A DNA stretch of 35,221 bases from CAYZTD01 sp964638155 (lineage in GTDB: Archaea; Thermoplasmatota; E2; DHVEG-1). Under the pieces are notes generated by a model. It was not told where the DNA came from. It searched no databases and worked only from the letters and a program-made list of their open reading frames with translations. The position numbers and the translations under genes are program-made. This document shows positions 23,920 to 32,771 of the stretch, piece by piece. The stretch lies in assembly GCA_964638155.1 (NCBI GenBank), contig CAZWYI010000023.1, positions 1 through 35,221 of the forward strand, in the 5' to 3' direction. Every line of letters begins with the position of its first letter. Position 1 is the first letter of the stretch.

Positions 23920-24336
23920 TTATAATCTACAACCATCATTTTACATATAGTATGTTCATTTTGTATTGTATAAACTCATAAAAATAAAGCTAAGGACTAT
24001 ATTTAGAAAAGATTTTATATGGCAAATAATTTTTTTAAATTATATTTGTGTATGTGAAAAAATTAGAAATTTATAAAAGTATTATTCCTTTTATAATGTT
24101 TAATAATCTGAGGCTGAGGGAGTAATAAAAAGGATTCGTAAAGCTTTTAGAATTGTTTGACATTGCCTCATTTAATGTAAGGCAATTGACTTTGATAACA
24201 GAGTGAAGATGTACAGTTGATCAATGGTAAATAGTAATATAACATACCAAACTAGCTTAGTCACAACTATTCTAATTTAAAAATTTTATGAAGAAATACT
24301 CAGATTGAGTGTAAAAAAAGTAACAATAGGTATAAA
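23920..24336 (+). other. 417-base non-coding stretch with possible structured RNA
   Basis: No convincing protein frame was found. A TATA-like TTTATAAAAG lies near 24070-24079. About 30 bases on begins a less AT-rich stretch (24107-24240). It holds the tandem CTGAGG CTGAGG at 24108, a hairpin with a perfect seven-base-pair stem (24162-24168 with 24180-24186), and TGAGGC at 24109-24114 that can pair instead with GCCTCA at 24165-24170. A second hairpin, ACTCA/TGAGT (24298-24310), lies just before the antiporter operon. It could be a small RNA gene, a long leader of the operon, or neither. Confidence 0.35.
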
Positions 24337-24885
24337 ATGATGATCCAGAAAAAAAAGACCCATAAAAGAGATGTTTTTGTATTAGTTACAACTCTTTTTC
24401 TGTTTTGGATTTTACTAACTGTAAATTTTTCCATATTGTTTCTTTTATTAGGTTTTATAATTTCTTTATCAATTGGTTTAGTAGCTACAAAGTTAACTAT
24501 TGCATCAGTAGAAGGTAAAAGAAAAACATTGAAACAATATTTTTTTGCTACTGAACATTTGTTTGGATTAATTTTTTCTGCGATTTTTAGGATAATTATT
24601 GCAAACGTTGAACTAATTTATCAAGTACTTACTTTAAATATTGATCCAAAGATTGTACGTATAAAAGTTGATCTTAGTTCTGATGCTGAATTGACTCTCA
24701 TATCTCATTTAATAACTGTTACTCCTGGAACTATTGTTATTGATGTTGAGGATGCTAATAAAAAAGGAGAATCTTATTTGTTTGTTCATTTTTCTTATTA
24801 TTGCTTAGATGATGAAGATTCTGCTGCAAAGATTGAAAAAAGTATTGGAAAATGGGATAAAATGATAGGGGCGTTGTTTAAATGA
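24337..24885 (+). CDS. mnhE: Cation/proton antiporter subunit, MnhE/MrpE type (MbhA-like)
   Basis: The protein has 182 residues. Two or three N-terminal helices (FVLVTTLFLFWILLTVNFSI, ILFLLLGFIISLSIGLVATK) precede a soluble domain with the family block LISHLITVTPGTIVIDVED. It is the first gene of an eight-gene operon whose members overlap by a few bases. Order and content match the antiporter part (mbhA-H) of thermococcal Mbh/Mrp operons. Subunit E is needed for assembly but is not itself the ion path. A second ATG follows directly; only a weak AGG precedes them. Confidence 0.9.
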   Translation: MMIQKKKTHKRDVFVLVTTLFLFWILLTVNFSILFLLLGFIISLSIGLVATKLTIASVEGKRKTLKQYFFATEHLFGLIFSAIFRIIIANVELIYQVLTLNIDPKIVRIKVDLSSDAELTLISHLITVTPGTIVIDVEDANKKGESYLFVHFSYYCLDDEDSAAKIEKSIGKWDKMIGALFK

Positions 24886-25133
24886 ACATTTTTATTTATA
24901 TTTTAATCGGTGTTTCAATTTTTTCTTCTTATCGATTAATTATAGGCCCAACTATTCAGGATAGGCTTGTTTCACTAAACACTATTTCTATTATTTCTAT
25001 TGTTATTCTGGCGTTATATAGCTTTGAATCAGAAAATGTATTTTTTCTTGACGTTGCAATATCGTTTCTTCTTCTTGATTTTGTAGGAATGATTGCATTT
25101 ACAAAATATCTTGGACGGGAGGGAAAAAAATGA
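24882..25133 (+). CDS. mnhF: Cation/proton antiporter subunit, MnhF/MrpF type (MbhB-like)
   Basis: The protein has 83 residues with three helices and the family signature YRLIIGPTIQDRLVSLNTIS, then FFLDVAISFLLLDFVGMIAF. Its ATG overlaps the end of mnhE by four bases. Small membrane subunit of the Mrp/Mbh antiporter module. Confidence 0.92.
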   Translation: MNIFIYILIGVSIFSSYRLIIGPTIQDRLVSLNTISIISIVILALYSFESENVFFLDVAISFLLLDFVGMIAFTKYLGREGKK

Positions 25134-25486
25134 TAGATGTTGTTGAAATTGTTTCTTATATTTTTATTTCTATAGGTTGTTTTATTATGGCTATTGCCGC
25201 CTTAGGATTATATAGATTTCCTGATACCTATATGCGGCTTCATGCAAGTGCCAAGATTAATACTGGTGGAGCAATGAATATCCTTTTTGGTTTAATGTTG
25301 AGATTTGGTTTCCAAATACAGACTGTTAAAATCTTTGTTTTGTTTTTACTTATTTTCTTTTTAGCTCCTGTTGTATCTCATGCTATTGCCCGGTCTGCTC
25401 ATATTCAGGGAAAAACAGATTTAATCCCTGTTTTATCGCATCCTAAAGAAAAATTCACTTTCAAAAATCCTTGGGGGAAAAAATGA
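25130..25486 (+). CDS. mnhG: Cation/proton antiporter subunit, MnhG/MrpG type (MbhC-like)
   Basis: The protein has 118 residues with three helices. Family motifs are GLYRFPDTYMRLHASAKINT and PVVSHAIARSAHIQG. It overlaps mnhF by four bases (ATGA). Part of the membrane antiporter module; its exact role in ion transfer is not settled for the family. Confidence 0.92.
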   Translation: MIDVVEIVSYIFISIGCFIMAIAALGLYRFPDTYMRLHASAKINTGGAMNILFGLMLRFGFQIQTVKIFVLFLLIFFLAPVVSHAIARSAHIQGKTDLIPVLSHPKEKFTFKNPWGKK

Positions 25487-25713
25487 TTTTAGAATTTTTT
25501 CTAGTTATTTTAGTTATCGCAGCAATTTTTTTTGTTCTTGCTAAAACTTTGTTAAGATCATTGATTTTTCTTTCATTAAACACACTTTTGTTGGTAATTA
25601 TATTATTTTTACTACAGGCTCCTGATGTTGCAATAACAATGGCTGTTGTAGGTACTGGAGCTACTACTATTCTTTATTTATCAGTATTAAGAAAATTAGG
25701 GGGGCTAAATTGA
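25483..25713 (+). CDS. MbhD-like antiporter subunit (DUF4040, MrpA C-terminal part)
   Basis: The protein has 76 residues from the ATG at 25483, which overlaps the mnhG stop (ATGA); GGGGG lies just upstream. It has three helices and the motif APDVAITMAVVGTGATTILY, the counterpart of the segment following the NuoL-like part of MrpA. Here it is a separate gene as in Mbh operons. Confidence 0.88.
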   Translation: MILEFFLVILVIAAIFFVLAKTLLRSLIFLSLNTLLLVIILFLLQAPDVAITMAVVGTGATTILYLSVLRKLGGLN

Positions 25714-25979
25714 AAAAAAAGATTTTTTTTAACCTTTTTGTATTATTTGTACTAGGTTTTTTTGGTTTTATTGTTATTTCATCAACTCTACTTAGTTATT
25801 CTACAGATTTAACTTCTATAATTTCAAATTACTATGTTAATAATCTTTCCTTAACTGGTGCTTTAAACGCTGTTGTTGCAATTTTACTTGATTTCAGAGC
25901 CTATGATACATTAGGTGAGATTTTAGTGATTTTTGTTACAATTTCTGGTATATCTATGTTGATTGGGAGGAAAACATGA
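25710..25979 (+). CDS. MbhE-like antiporter subunit (MrpA extreme C-terminal part)
   Basis: The protein has 89 residues. It starts at TTG 25710, overlapping the previous stop. One N-terminal and one C-terminal helix flank NAVVAILLDFRAYDTLGEIL, the conserved block of the MbhE / MrpA tail. With the preceding gene it supplies the part of MrpA that lies outside the NuoL-like core. Confidence 0.88.
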   Translation: MKKKIFFNLFVLFVLGFFGFIVISSTLLSYSTDLTSIISNYYVNNLSLTGALNAVVAILLDFRAYDTLGEILVIFVTISGISMLIGRKT

Positions 25980-26359
25980 CTTCAAGGATTGTAAAAACTA
26001 TTTCAAGGACCATTATTCCTTTTATTTTCCTTTTTGGAGTATACATGATTCTCTTTGGTCATATCTCACCTGGTGGTGGTTTTCAAGGTGGTGTAATTGT
26101 GGCAATGGGGGTAATACTAGCTGTTGTTGCTTATGGGGAAGATATAATAGAAAAATATAGAATAGAAATATCTTTAGTAGAAATATTAGGACTTACCTTT
26201 TTTATTTTTGCAGGTATAGCTGGTATAGTTGCTGGAAAATCATTTTTTTCAAGTTTAGGTGCAATTTGGATTTTAAACATTATAATTGGAGTGAAGGTTT
26301 GTTCAGGAATCGTCCTTTTTTATATGTTATTTATAAGGTGGGAGCATCCTAATGATTAA
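25976..26359 (+). CDS. mnhB: Cation/proton antiporter subunit, MnhB/MrpB type (MbhF-like)
   Basis: The protein has 127 residues with four helices and the MnhB signature FGVYMILFGHISPGGGFQGG. ATGA overlap with the preceding gene. Membrane subunit of the antiporter module. Confidence 0.92.
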   Translation: MTSRIVKTISRTIIPFIFLFGVYMILFGHISPGGGFQGGVIVAMGVILAVVAYGEDIIEKYRIEISLVEILGLTFFIFAGIAGIVAGKSFFSSLGAIWILNIIIGVKVCSGIVLFYMLFIRWEHPND

Positions 26360-26675
26360 TGGAATAAATATCGGCATAGTATTATTCTTAATTGGTTTGT
26401 ATGGTATAATTACCAATAAAAATCTTATAAAAATAATTATGTCTTTAGCTATATCAAGTAATGGAATTGTTCTTTTTTTTATATCAATTGGTTATGTTAA
26501 AGGTGCACTTCCTCCAATTATTAGTTCTGGTTCAACAGATGTTGTTGATCCTGTTCCGCAGGCATTAATGCTAACTATGATTGTTATAAATCTTTGTGAT
26601 ACAGCTATCGCTTTAGCAATTATTGTATGGATCTATAAAAAATTTGGAACTGTAAATATTGAGGAGATAATATGA
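26352..26675 (+). CDS. mnhC: Cation/proton antiporter subunit, MnhC/MrpC type (NuoK-like, MbhG-like)
   Basis: The protein has 107 residues with three helices, homologous to NuoK. Typical motifs are LFLIGLYGIITNKNLIKIIM and VDPVPQALMLTMIVINLCDTA. It overlaps mnhB by eight bases and the next gene by four. Confidence 0.93.
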   Translation: MINGINIGIVLFLIGLYGIITNKNLIKIIMSLAISSNGIVLFFISIGYVKGALPPIISSGSTDVVDPVPQALMLTMIVINLCDTAIALAIIVWIYKKFGTVNIEEII

Positions 26676-28336
26676 TAGAACATATGCCTATTTTCTTTCT
26701 GTTAACTCCTTTAATCGCTGCAATATTTGTTTCAATAACAAATATACTATCAAAAAAAGAGGTTTTACAAAAAATTATAACAGCTTTAAGTTTAATTCTT
26801 CCTTTTTATTATTTGTATATAGTTTTTCAACAGATTAATATTGAAACTATATCATATGACTTAGGAGGATGGCTTAAACCATATGGTATAACTATTGTTA
26901 TTGATGAATTATCATTTGTTCTTCTTTTAGTTACTGCAATTCTTGGTCTTTTAACCTTTATTTACTCATTAAAATATGTTGAAAAAGAAGCCGGAAAATT
27001 TTACTTTTTTTTCTTGCTTCTAATGACTGGTCTAAATGGGATATTCTTATCAGGGGATTTGTTTAATCTTTATATTTTCTTTGATTTGACAATTATATGT
27101 AGTTTTATTCTTATTACATTTGGTAGAGATAGAAGTTCATTTAAAGGGTCTATCAAATATCTTATCTTAGGTACACTTGCATCACTGTTTTTTCTTTTAG
27201 GCATTGGTTTTGTTTATGCTGAAACAGGTCTTTTAAACCTTGAATATCTTCAAAATAGCATTCCTTTAATTAATACTCAAACACAGATAATTATTTTTAT
27301 ATTATTTTTAGCTGCAATTGGTATAAAATCTGCTATTATGCCTTTTCATACTTGGCTTGTTGATGCACATTCAACTGCTCCAATTCCTATTTCTGCACTT
27401 CTTTCAGGGATAATTGTTAAAGCAGGGGTTTATCTTTTTATTAGAATAAATTCATTTGGTTTTGATATTCCAAATATAAAAGAAGTTATTCTTTTTTTAG
27501 GGGCAATAACTGCGGTAGGTGGAGTTATTAATGCTTTAATACAATGGGATATAAAAAAAATCACTGCTAATCATACAATTTCACAAATTGGTTTTATTGT
27601 TGTAGGAATTGGAACTTTTTCAACTATTGGCCTAGCTGGTGGTATATCACATCTTGTTAACCATGCTTTTTTCAAGGCGTTGCTTTTTCTTTGTGCAGGG
27701 GCAGTTATTTACAAGACTGGTACTAAGGATATTCGAAAACATAGAATTGGTATGAGTATGCCAATAACTTTTATTTTATATATTGTTGGAATATTAGCAA
27801 TTTCAGGGATAACTCCATTTAATGGTTCAATAAGTAAAACACTAATAGAGCAATCGGTCACCAATTATCCTTTCATTTATTTTATGCTTATTTTTGCATC
27901 AATTGGGACTGTAGCCAGTTTTTCAAAAATAATATATTATTCTTTTTTGAAAAATCCTGAAAAAAAATATATAAAAAATAAGTATCATGAAGCGCCAACT
28001 TTGTTTCTTATACCTATGATTGTTCTTGCATTTTTATGTTTATTTATTGGTGTTATGCCTTACTTGTGGTTAGATAAATTTATACTTCCGGCATCTTACA
28101 ATCTGATAAACTTTACTTCACTTAATCTTTCTTTTATTCAACCAATAAATATTTTCAAAGAATGGATAATTGTTGCAGCTGGCCTAGTTATTTTATTTAT
28201 TGTGATACGTTTTTCATCAATTATTGATCCTGTTAGAAGAAAGATTTCAAAAATATCAATAAATCAATCAATTATATTTATGATTCTTACTTTAATTTTC
28301 GCCTCAATAGTATTTGGAGTATTAAATCATTTATAA
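26672..28336 (+). CDS. mnhD: Cation/proton antiporter large subunit, MnhD/MrpD type (NuoM/N-like, MbhH-like)
   Basis: The protein has 554 residues and about 14 helices. It is the proton-conducting antiporter-like subunit related to complex I NuoL/M/N. The conserved Lys region reads AIGIKSAIMPFHTWLVDAHS and a second Lys region IQWDIKKITANHTISQIGF. The segment that usually reads VFFE carries Asp138 instead (NLYIFFDLT). It is the only large NuoL/M-like gene here: no MrpA core and no hydrogenase subunits follow. The module may work as a stand-alone Na+/H+ exchanger, or with partners encoded elsewhere. Confidence 0.93.
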   Translation: MIEHMPIFFLLTPLIAAIFVSITNILSKKEVLQKIITALSLILPFYYLYIVFQQINIETISYDLGGWLKPYGITIVIDELSFVLLLVTAILGLLTFIYSLKYVEKEAGKFYFFFLLLMTGLNGIFLSGDLFNLYIFFDLTIICSFILITFGRDRSSFKGSIKYLILGTLASLFFLLGIGFVYAETGLLNLEYLQNSIPLINTQTQIIIFILFLAAIGIKSAIMPFHTWLVDAHSTAPIPISALLSGIIVKAGVYLFIRINSFGFDIPNIKEVILFLGAITAVGGVINALIQWDIKKITANHTISQIGFIVVGIGTFSTIGLAGGISHLVNHAFFKALLFLCAGAVIYKTGTKDIRKHRIGMSMPITFILYIVGILAISGITPFNGSISKTLIEQSVTNYPFIYFMLIFASIGTVASFSKIIYYSFLKNPEKKYIKNKYHEAPTLFLIPMIVLAFLCLFIGVMPYLWLDKFILPASYNLINFTSLNLSFIQPINIFKEWIIVAAGLVILFIVIRFSSIIDPVRRKISKISINQSIIFMILTLIFASIVFGVLNHL

Positions 28337-28425
28337 TAATCTGAAAATAACTTCTCTATCTTAAGTTTAGGAGAATAATTCAGAAATATACTAATAACAT
28401 TTATAGTATAGCAATTTTCAAATTT

Positions 28426-30300
28426 ATGAAATCTGGTGAAGGATATAAGAGTTTAAAAAAGGAATTAGGATTATTTGAAGTATTTTCCATAGCATCAGGG
28501 GCTATGATAAGCTCTGGGATTTTTATTTTACCTGCTATAGCATATCAAGAAACAGGTGCATCAGTAATAGTATCCTATTTAATTGCAACACTTTTAATGT
28601 TGCCTACTTTATTTTCAGCAGCTGAGCTTGCAACTGCAATGCCTAAATGTGGTGGCGATTATTTTTTTATAGATCGAAGTATGGGGCCTGCACTTGGAAC
28701 TATAGGGGGCACTGCATCTTGGTTTGCATTAAGTGCTAAAACAGCTTTTGCATTATTTGGGATAGGTGCATTTGTTCAACTTTTTAATCCAGGTTTGTCT
28801 GATTTTAATTTAAAATTGATTGCGGTTGTTTTTTGTATTATATTTACTGCAATAAATTTAGCGGGAGTTAAACATGCTGGAAGAACGCAAGTTTATCTGG
28901 TTGTAGTCTTGCTCAGTATTTTAGTACTATATATTTTAATAGGTTTTCTTTATATTGAACCTTCGAGATTCCAGCCGTTTACCCCTTACGGTTTTGGTTC
29001 AATTTTTGCAACAGCTGGTATCGTTTTTGTTTCTTTTATGGGGCTTATCAAAGTTTGTAGCGTTGCAGAAGAAATCGAAGAACCTAAAAAGAATATTCCA
29101 AGGGGAATGCTTCTTGCATGGGGTGTAGTCTCAGCATTATATCTACTTGTGGTAACTGTTACGATTGGTTTATTAGATCACACAGTTTTAACCAACACGT
29201 TAATGCCAATATCAAAAGGTGCTGAGGTGTTTGCTGGTGAAATAGGTCTTATCATATTAGGTTTTGCAGCTGTTCTAGCTTTTATTACAACTGCAAATGC
29301 TGGGATACTTTCTTCCTCCCGGTATCCAATGGCCTTGAGTAAGGACCAGTTATTACCCAGTTTTTTTTCAAAAATATCTAAAAAAGGAACACCTGTTGTT
29401 TCAATATTATTTACTTCTGGTTTTATGATAATCATTATTTTATTATTAGATCTTGAAGGTTTAGTTAAGATAGCTTCAACACTTGTGCTATTATTGTATA
29501 TTCTGGTTAATATGTCTGTAATTATGATGAGGGAAAGTAAAATAAGGAATTATTGTCCTAGTTTTAGTTCTCCGTTCTACCCATTGGTTCAAATTGTAGG
29601 GGTAGGTGGATACATTTGGTTGATTTTTCAAATGGGTATAACTTCAATTGCAATAGTTGGGGGTTTTGTCTTTGGGGGTTTAATATGGTATTGGTTTTTT
29701 GCACGAGACAAAATTTGGAGAGAGTATTCTCTACTTCACGTCCTAGAAAGAGTAACAGGCGAAAAAAAAACAGGTTACTTGGTAGATGAAGAGCTTCGTG
29801 ATATTTTAATTGAAAGAGATAATCTTGAAGAGGAGCGTTTTAAAAAAATTGTTGAAAATTGTGAAGTAATTGATTTATATAAGTATATGAGACCTGATAA
29901 GTTTGCATGGCTTGTTGCAAACAAACTGTCAGTTAAATTAGATATTAAATCTGATAAATTATATAAATTTTTAAGAGAAAAAGAAAGAGATACAAATATT
30001 GTAATTCATCCCGGTGTTGGAATTATTTCACATACTATTAAAGGTAAAAACAAATTTGAAATACTTCTTGTTAGAAGTAAAATGGGTATTTTTTTATCAG
30101 ATAAAATTGATCCAATTCATTCATTCTTTATAATTGTTTCATCTGAAGACCAAAAAAATCTCTATATGCATGCCATTATGTGGATTATTCAGATATCTGA
30201 GCAGAAAGATTTTGATAAAAAATGGATAAATGCTAAAGATGAAAATGAATTAAAAGATATAATTATTGATTTTTGGAAAAAGAGAAATAAAAATTTCTAA
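28426..30300 (+). CDS. Amino acid permease (APC superfamily) with a C-terminal PTS EIIA-like domain
   Basis: The protein has 624 residues. About 12 helices span residues 15-425, with the APC start LGLFEVFSIASGAMISSGIF, PKCGGDYFF and the helix 6 region SFMGLIKVCSVAEEIEEPKK. After 426 comes a cytosolic tail. Residues about 473-620 resemble the type-2 EIIA fold of the phosphotransferase system: EVIDLYKYM, LYKFLREKERDTNIVIHPGVGI, SKMGIFLSD, IDPIHSFFIIVSSEDQKN. The site that reads IPH in phosphorylated EIIA reads IHP here (His528). A regulatory rather than phosphate-carrying role is inferred. A TATA-like TTTATAGTATA lies about 25 bases before the ATG. It is probably an importer of peptide-derived amino acids. 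It overlaps tail to tail with the next gene by four bases. Confidence 0.88.
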   Translation: MKSGEGYKSLKKELGLFEVFSIASGAMISSGIFILPAIAYQETGASVIVSYLIATLLMLPTLFSAAELATAMPKCGGDYFFIDRSMGPALGTIGGTASWFALSAKTAFALFGIGAFVQLFNPGLSDFNLKLIAVVFCIIFTAINLAGVKHAGRTQVYLVVVLLSILVLYILIGFLYIEPSRFQPFTPYGFGSIFATAGIVFVSFMGLIKVCSVAEEIEEPKKNIPRGMLLAWGVVSALYLLVVTVTIGLLDHTVLTNTLMPISKGAEVFAGEIGLIILGFAAVLAFITTANAGILSSSRYPMALSKDQLLPSFFSKISKKGTPVVSILFTSGFMIIIILLLDLEGLVKIASTLVLLLYILVNMSVIMMRESKIRNYCPSFSSPFYPLVQIVGVGGYIWLIFQMGITSIAIVGGFVFGGLIWYWFFARDKIWREYSLLHVLERVTGEKKTGYLVDEELRDILIERDNLEEERFKKIVENCEVIDLYKYMRPDKFAWLVANKLSVKLDIKSDKLYKFLREKERDTNIVIHPGVGIISHTIKGKNKFEILLVRSKMGIFLSDKIDPIHSFFIIVSSEDQKNLYMHAIMWIIQISEQKDFDKKWINAKDENELKDIIIDFWKKRNKNF

Positions 30301-30890
30301 CTCTTTTTTATTTTTGAGTCTGCTTTAATATGGCAGGTTATCTCATATATTTTGCCTCTGTTCTTTTTATATTTAGGGTATTTTTTTACAAATTTTCCAA
30401 CGATCTCATCGACATTTTCTTTTTTACTTATATCTATGAACTTTCTCAGTTTTTCTTCAATGTCTTCTTCGATTTCTTCTTCTTTGTGGGTTTTCATAAT
30501 CTGACATGCTGTGTGATATATCTCAGATCTGTTTTTACTGTATTTTGGATATTTATCAATAAATTCTTTTACAATATTTTTTACATTATTTTTATGTGTT
30601 TTTGTTATAAAATCATCGAGTCTGATTGTTAAAACTTTATCAAAATTGCTTTTTGTGTATCTTTCATGCATTTCTCTAGTTACTAATATTATCTCTATAA
30701 TTGAAATAAATAATAAAACGCCTGTTAGTTCAACTACCATTATATCAGGATGGTTTATTTGTAATGCATGCAATAGAAGTATTAATTCTACAATAAGTAT
30801 AAAAAATGGAGGCAAAAAAGATAATTTATGTGCTTTATCTGATTCTCTATAGTCTCTTATGAATCTTCTTAACCTCCCTGATCTTGGCAT
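30297..30890 (-). CDS. Two-helix membrane protein with a duplicated cytosolic motif
   Basis: The protein has 197 residues. A basic start is followed by two helices (FLPPFFILIVELILLLHAL, VVELTGVLLFISIIEIILV). The cytosolic part holds two copies of a motif of about 45 residues: a FI segment, NV..IV..F, KYPKY.KNR and IY...C.I. The copies read NVKNIVKEFIDKYPKYSKNR and NVDEIVGKFVKKYPKYKKNR, joined by an acidic EEEIEEDIEEK stretch. The family is not recognised. A helical protein- or nucleic-acid-binding repeat is possible. The ATG at 30890 has no clear ribosome binding site. Confidence 0.7.
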   Translation of the reverse strand: MPRSGRLRRFIRDYRESDKAHKLSFLPPFFILIVELILLLHALQINHPDIMVVELTGVLLFISIIEIILVTREMHERYTKSNFDKVLTIRLDDFITKTHKNNVKNIVKEFIDKYPKYSKNRSEIYHTACQIMKTHKEEEIEEDIEEKLRKFIDISKKENVDEIVGKFVKKYPKYKKNRGKIYEITCHIKADSKIKKS

Positions 30891-30940
30891 AAAAATTCAA
30901 ATCAGGTCAAAAAGCTAAATGTTTAAAACTATTTTGTTTT

Positions 30941-32713
30941 TTATAGGCTGTAGTAGTATTCCCCTTCTTTTCTTTGTTTTCTATCCATATATGAATCAGG
31001 TTTATTCACACGTGGCCTTTGTGTTTCTTCATCTCTTCTAAAAGTTATATCTACATCTTTTAAAAACCGGTTCATTCCTTCATGTAAGCTGAATGGACCT
31101 TTTGCCGTTCCTTTTTTTCCAGGGATTCCATCAAATACAACTAAGGCATCACTTATCATATCAATAAAATAAACGTCATGATCTACAATCATTGCTGATT
31201 TACCAGATTTTTCAATTAGCCTTCTAATTGTTCGTGAGGTAATCATTCTTTGCTCACTGTCTAGATATGCTGATGGTTCATCTATTAAGTAGATATCTGC
31301 CTCTTGGACTAAATTTGCTGCTATTGCTACTCTTTGTAGTTCTCCACCTGATAGTGTATTTAGTTCTTTATCTAATAAATATTTTAGATTGAACGGCTCA
31401 AAGATTTCTCCCCTATAGAAACTTGACGTAAATAATGCTGGAGCATTTTTTTCAAAGTACATTCTAACAGTTCCACTATACTCAGGTGTTATATATTGAG
31501 GTTTATAACTTACTTTTATTTCATGCTCTACTTTTCCTTTCGTTGGTTCTATTACTCCTGCCAGCATTTTTACAAAAGTGGTTTTTCCTATTGCATTAGG
31601 CCCTACGATTCCAATTATTTCTCCAGTTCTAATTATTCCTTTTTCTACATTTAATTTAAAATTTTCATAAGATTTTTCTAAATTATCATATGATATGAGA
31701 ATGTTCATCTGCTGTCTTTGTTTAGGAGGATGAGCGAAAAACTCTATTTTTTCACCAAATCTAATATTTTCTTCTTTTAAATACCCGGATAGATAGGTAT
31801 TAATTGCATGGCGTACGCCTCTGGGATGTGTGACAACCCCATATGCTCCTTCGTCCCCATAAACAAGATGTACTTGCTCAGTTAAAAAATCAAGGACAGC
31901 TAAGTCATGCTCTATTACTAATACTTTTTTTTCTTTTGATAGTTCTTGGATTATTCTTGCAACTTTTAGTCTTTGATGGATATCTAGATAACTTGAGGGT
32001 TCATCAAAAAAATAAAGGTCTACATCTTTTAATAAAGCAGCAGCAATTGATACAAGCTGGAGTTCTCCACCTGATATCTCTCTTTTTTCTATTCTTTTAT
32101 CAAGTATTTTTGATAAGCCTAGTTTTTCAACGATTTTATTGAAATTATTTGTTGAGTCAGCTGATTTAAGAATATCTTCAATTGTCCCATTCATTACCTT
32201 TGGTAGTTTATCAACATACTGTGGTTTTACAATACTTTTTAGTTCATCATTTGATACTTTTTTGAAATGTTCATGTAGTTCTGAGCCGGAAAAATAATCT
32301 AGAACATTTTCCCAATTTGGTTTTTCTTCTAATTCACCTAGGTTTGGAATAATTTGACCTGCTAGTATTTTTATTGCTGTAGTTTTACCTATGCCGTTTG
32401 GTCCAAGTATTCCAGTGCATACTCCTTTTTTTGGAATAGGTAATCTAAATAATCTAAAACCGTTTTCTCCGAACTGATGAACAAGATCAGTATCAAGTTC
32501 TTGGGCAAGCCCTATTATTTTTATTGCATCAAAAGGACATTTGTTTATGCATATTCCGCATCCGACACATAATTCTTCAGAAATAATGGGTTTTCCGTTT
32601 TCACCCATGACTATTGTTTCATCGCCAGCTCTTACTCTAGGACAAAACTTTATACACTCCTGGGAACAGTTTTTTGGTTTGCATCTGTCTTTTAATAGTA
32701 CTGCTATTCGCAT
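30941..32713 (-). CDS. Ribosome recycling ATPase ABCE1 (RNase L inhibitor homologue)
   Basis: It splits ribosomes after termination. The protein has 590 residues from the ATG at 32713 (MRIAVLLKDRCKPKNC, the family start); the longer frame from 32743 is not needed. Two iron-sulfur cluster regions are CKPKNCSQECIKFCP and CVGCGICINKCPFDAI. ATPase domain 1 has GPNGIGKTT, ISGGELQ and FFDEPSSYLD; domain 2 has GPNAIGKTT, LSGGELQ and LIDEPSAYLD. Hinge and length are normal. No ribosome binding site; probably leaderless. This is a strong marker that the sequence is archaeal. Confidence 0.97.
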   Translation of the reverse strand: MRIAVLLKDRCKPKNCSQECIKFCPRVRAGDETIVMGENGKPIISEELCVGCGICINKCPFDAIKIIGLAQELDTDLVHQFGENGFRLFRLPIPKKGVCTGILGPNGIGKTTAIKILAGQIIPNLGELEEKPNWENVLDYFSGSELHEHFKKVSNDELKSIVKPQYVDKLPKVMNGTIEDILKSADSTNNFNKIVEKLGLSKILDKRIEKREISGGELQLVSIAAALLKDVDLYFFDEPSSYLDIHQRLKVARIIQELSKEKKVLVIEHDLAVLDFLTEQVHLVYGDEGAYGVVTHPRGVRHAINTYLSGYLKEENIRFGEKIEFFAHPPKQRQQMNILISYDNLEKSYENFKLNVEKGIIRTGEIIGIVGPNAIGKTTFVKMLAGVIEPTKGKVEHEIKVSYKPQYITPEYSGTVRMYFEKNAPALFTSSFYRGEIFEPFNLKYLLDKELNTLSGGELQRVAIAANLVQEADIYLIDEPSAYLDSEQRMITSRTIRRLIEKSGKSAMIVDHDVYFIDMISDALVVFDGIPGKKGTAKGPFSLHEGMNRFLKDVDITFRRDEETQRPRVNKPDSYMDRKQRKEGEYYYSL

Positions 32714-32771
32714 AATTTTCAAGCATTGACAATAATAAACCAATTAAAAGATTTTGTTTATTTTGTTATTT

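Noticed and set aside
24100..24260. C/D box RNA, tRNA, SRP RNA or RNase P RNA
   Set aside because: CTGA and TGAAGATG-like strings occur, but proper C and D box spacing is missing. No cloverleaf or conserved SRP or RNase P core was found.
30941..32743. Longer ABCE1 start at 32743
   Set aside because: The extra residues do not belong to the family, and the ATG at 32713 gives the typical MRIAV start.
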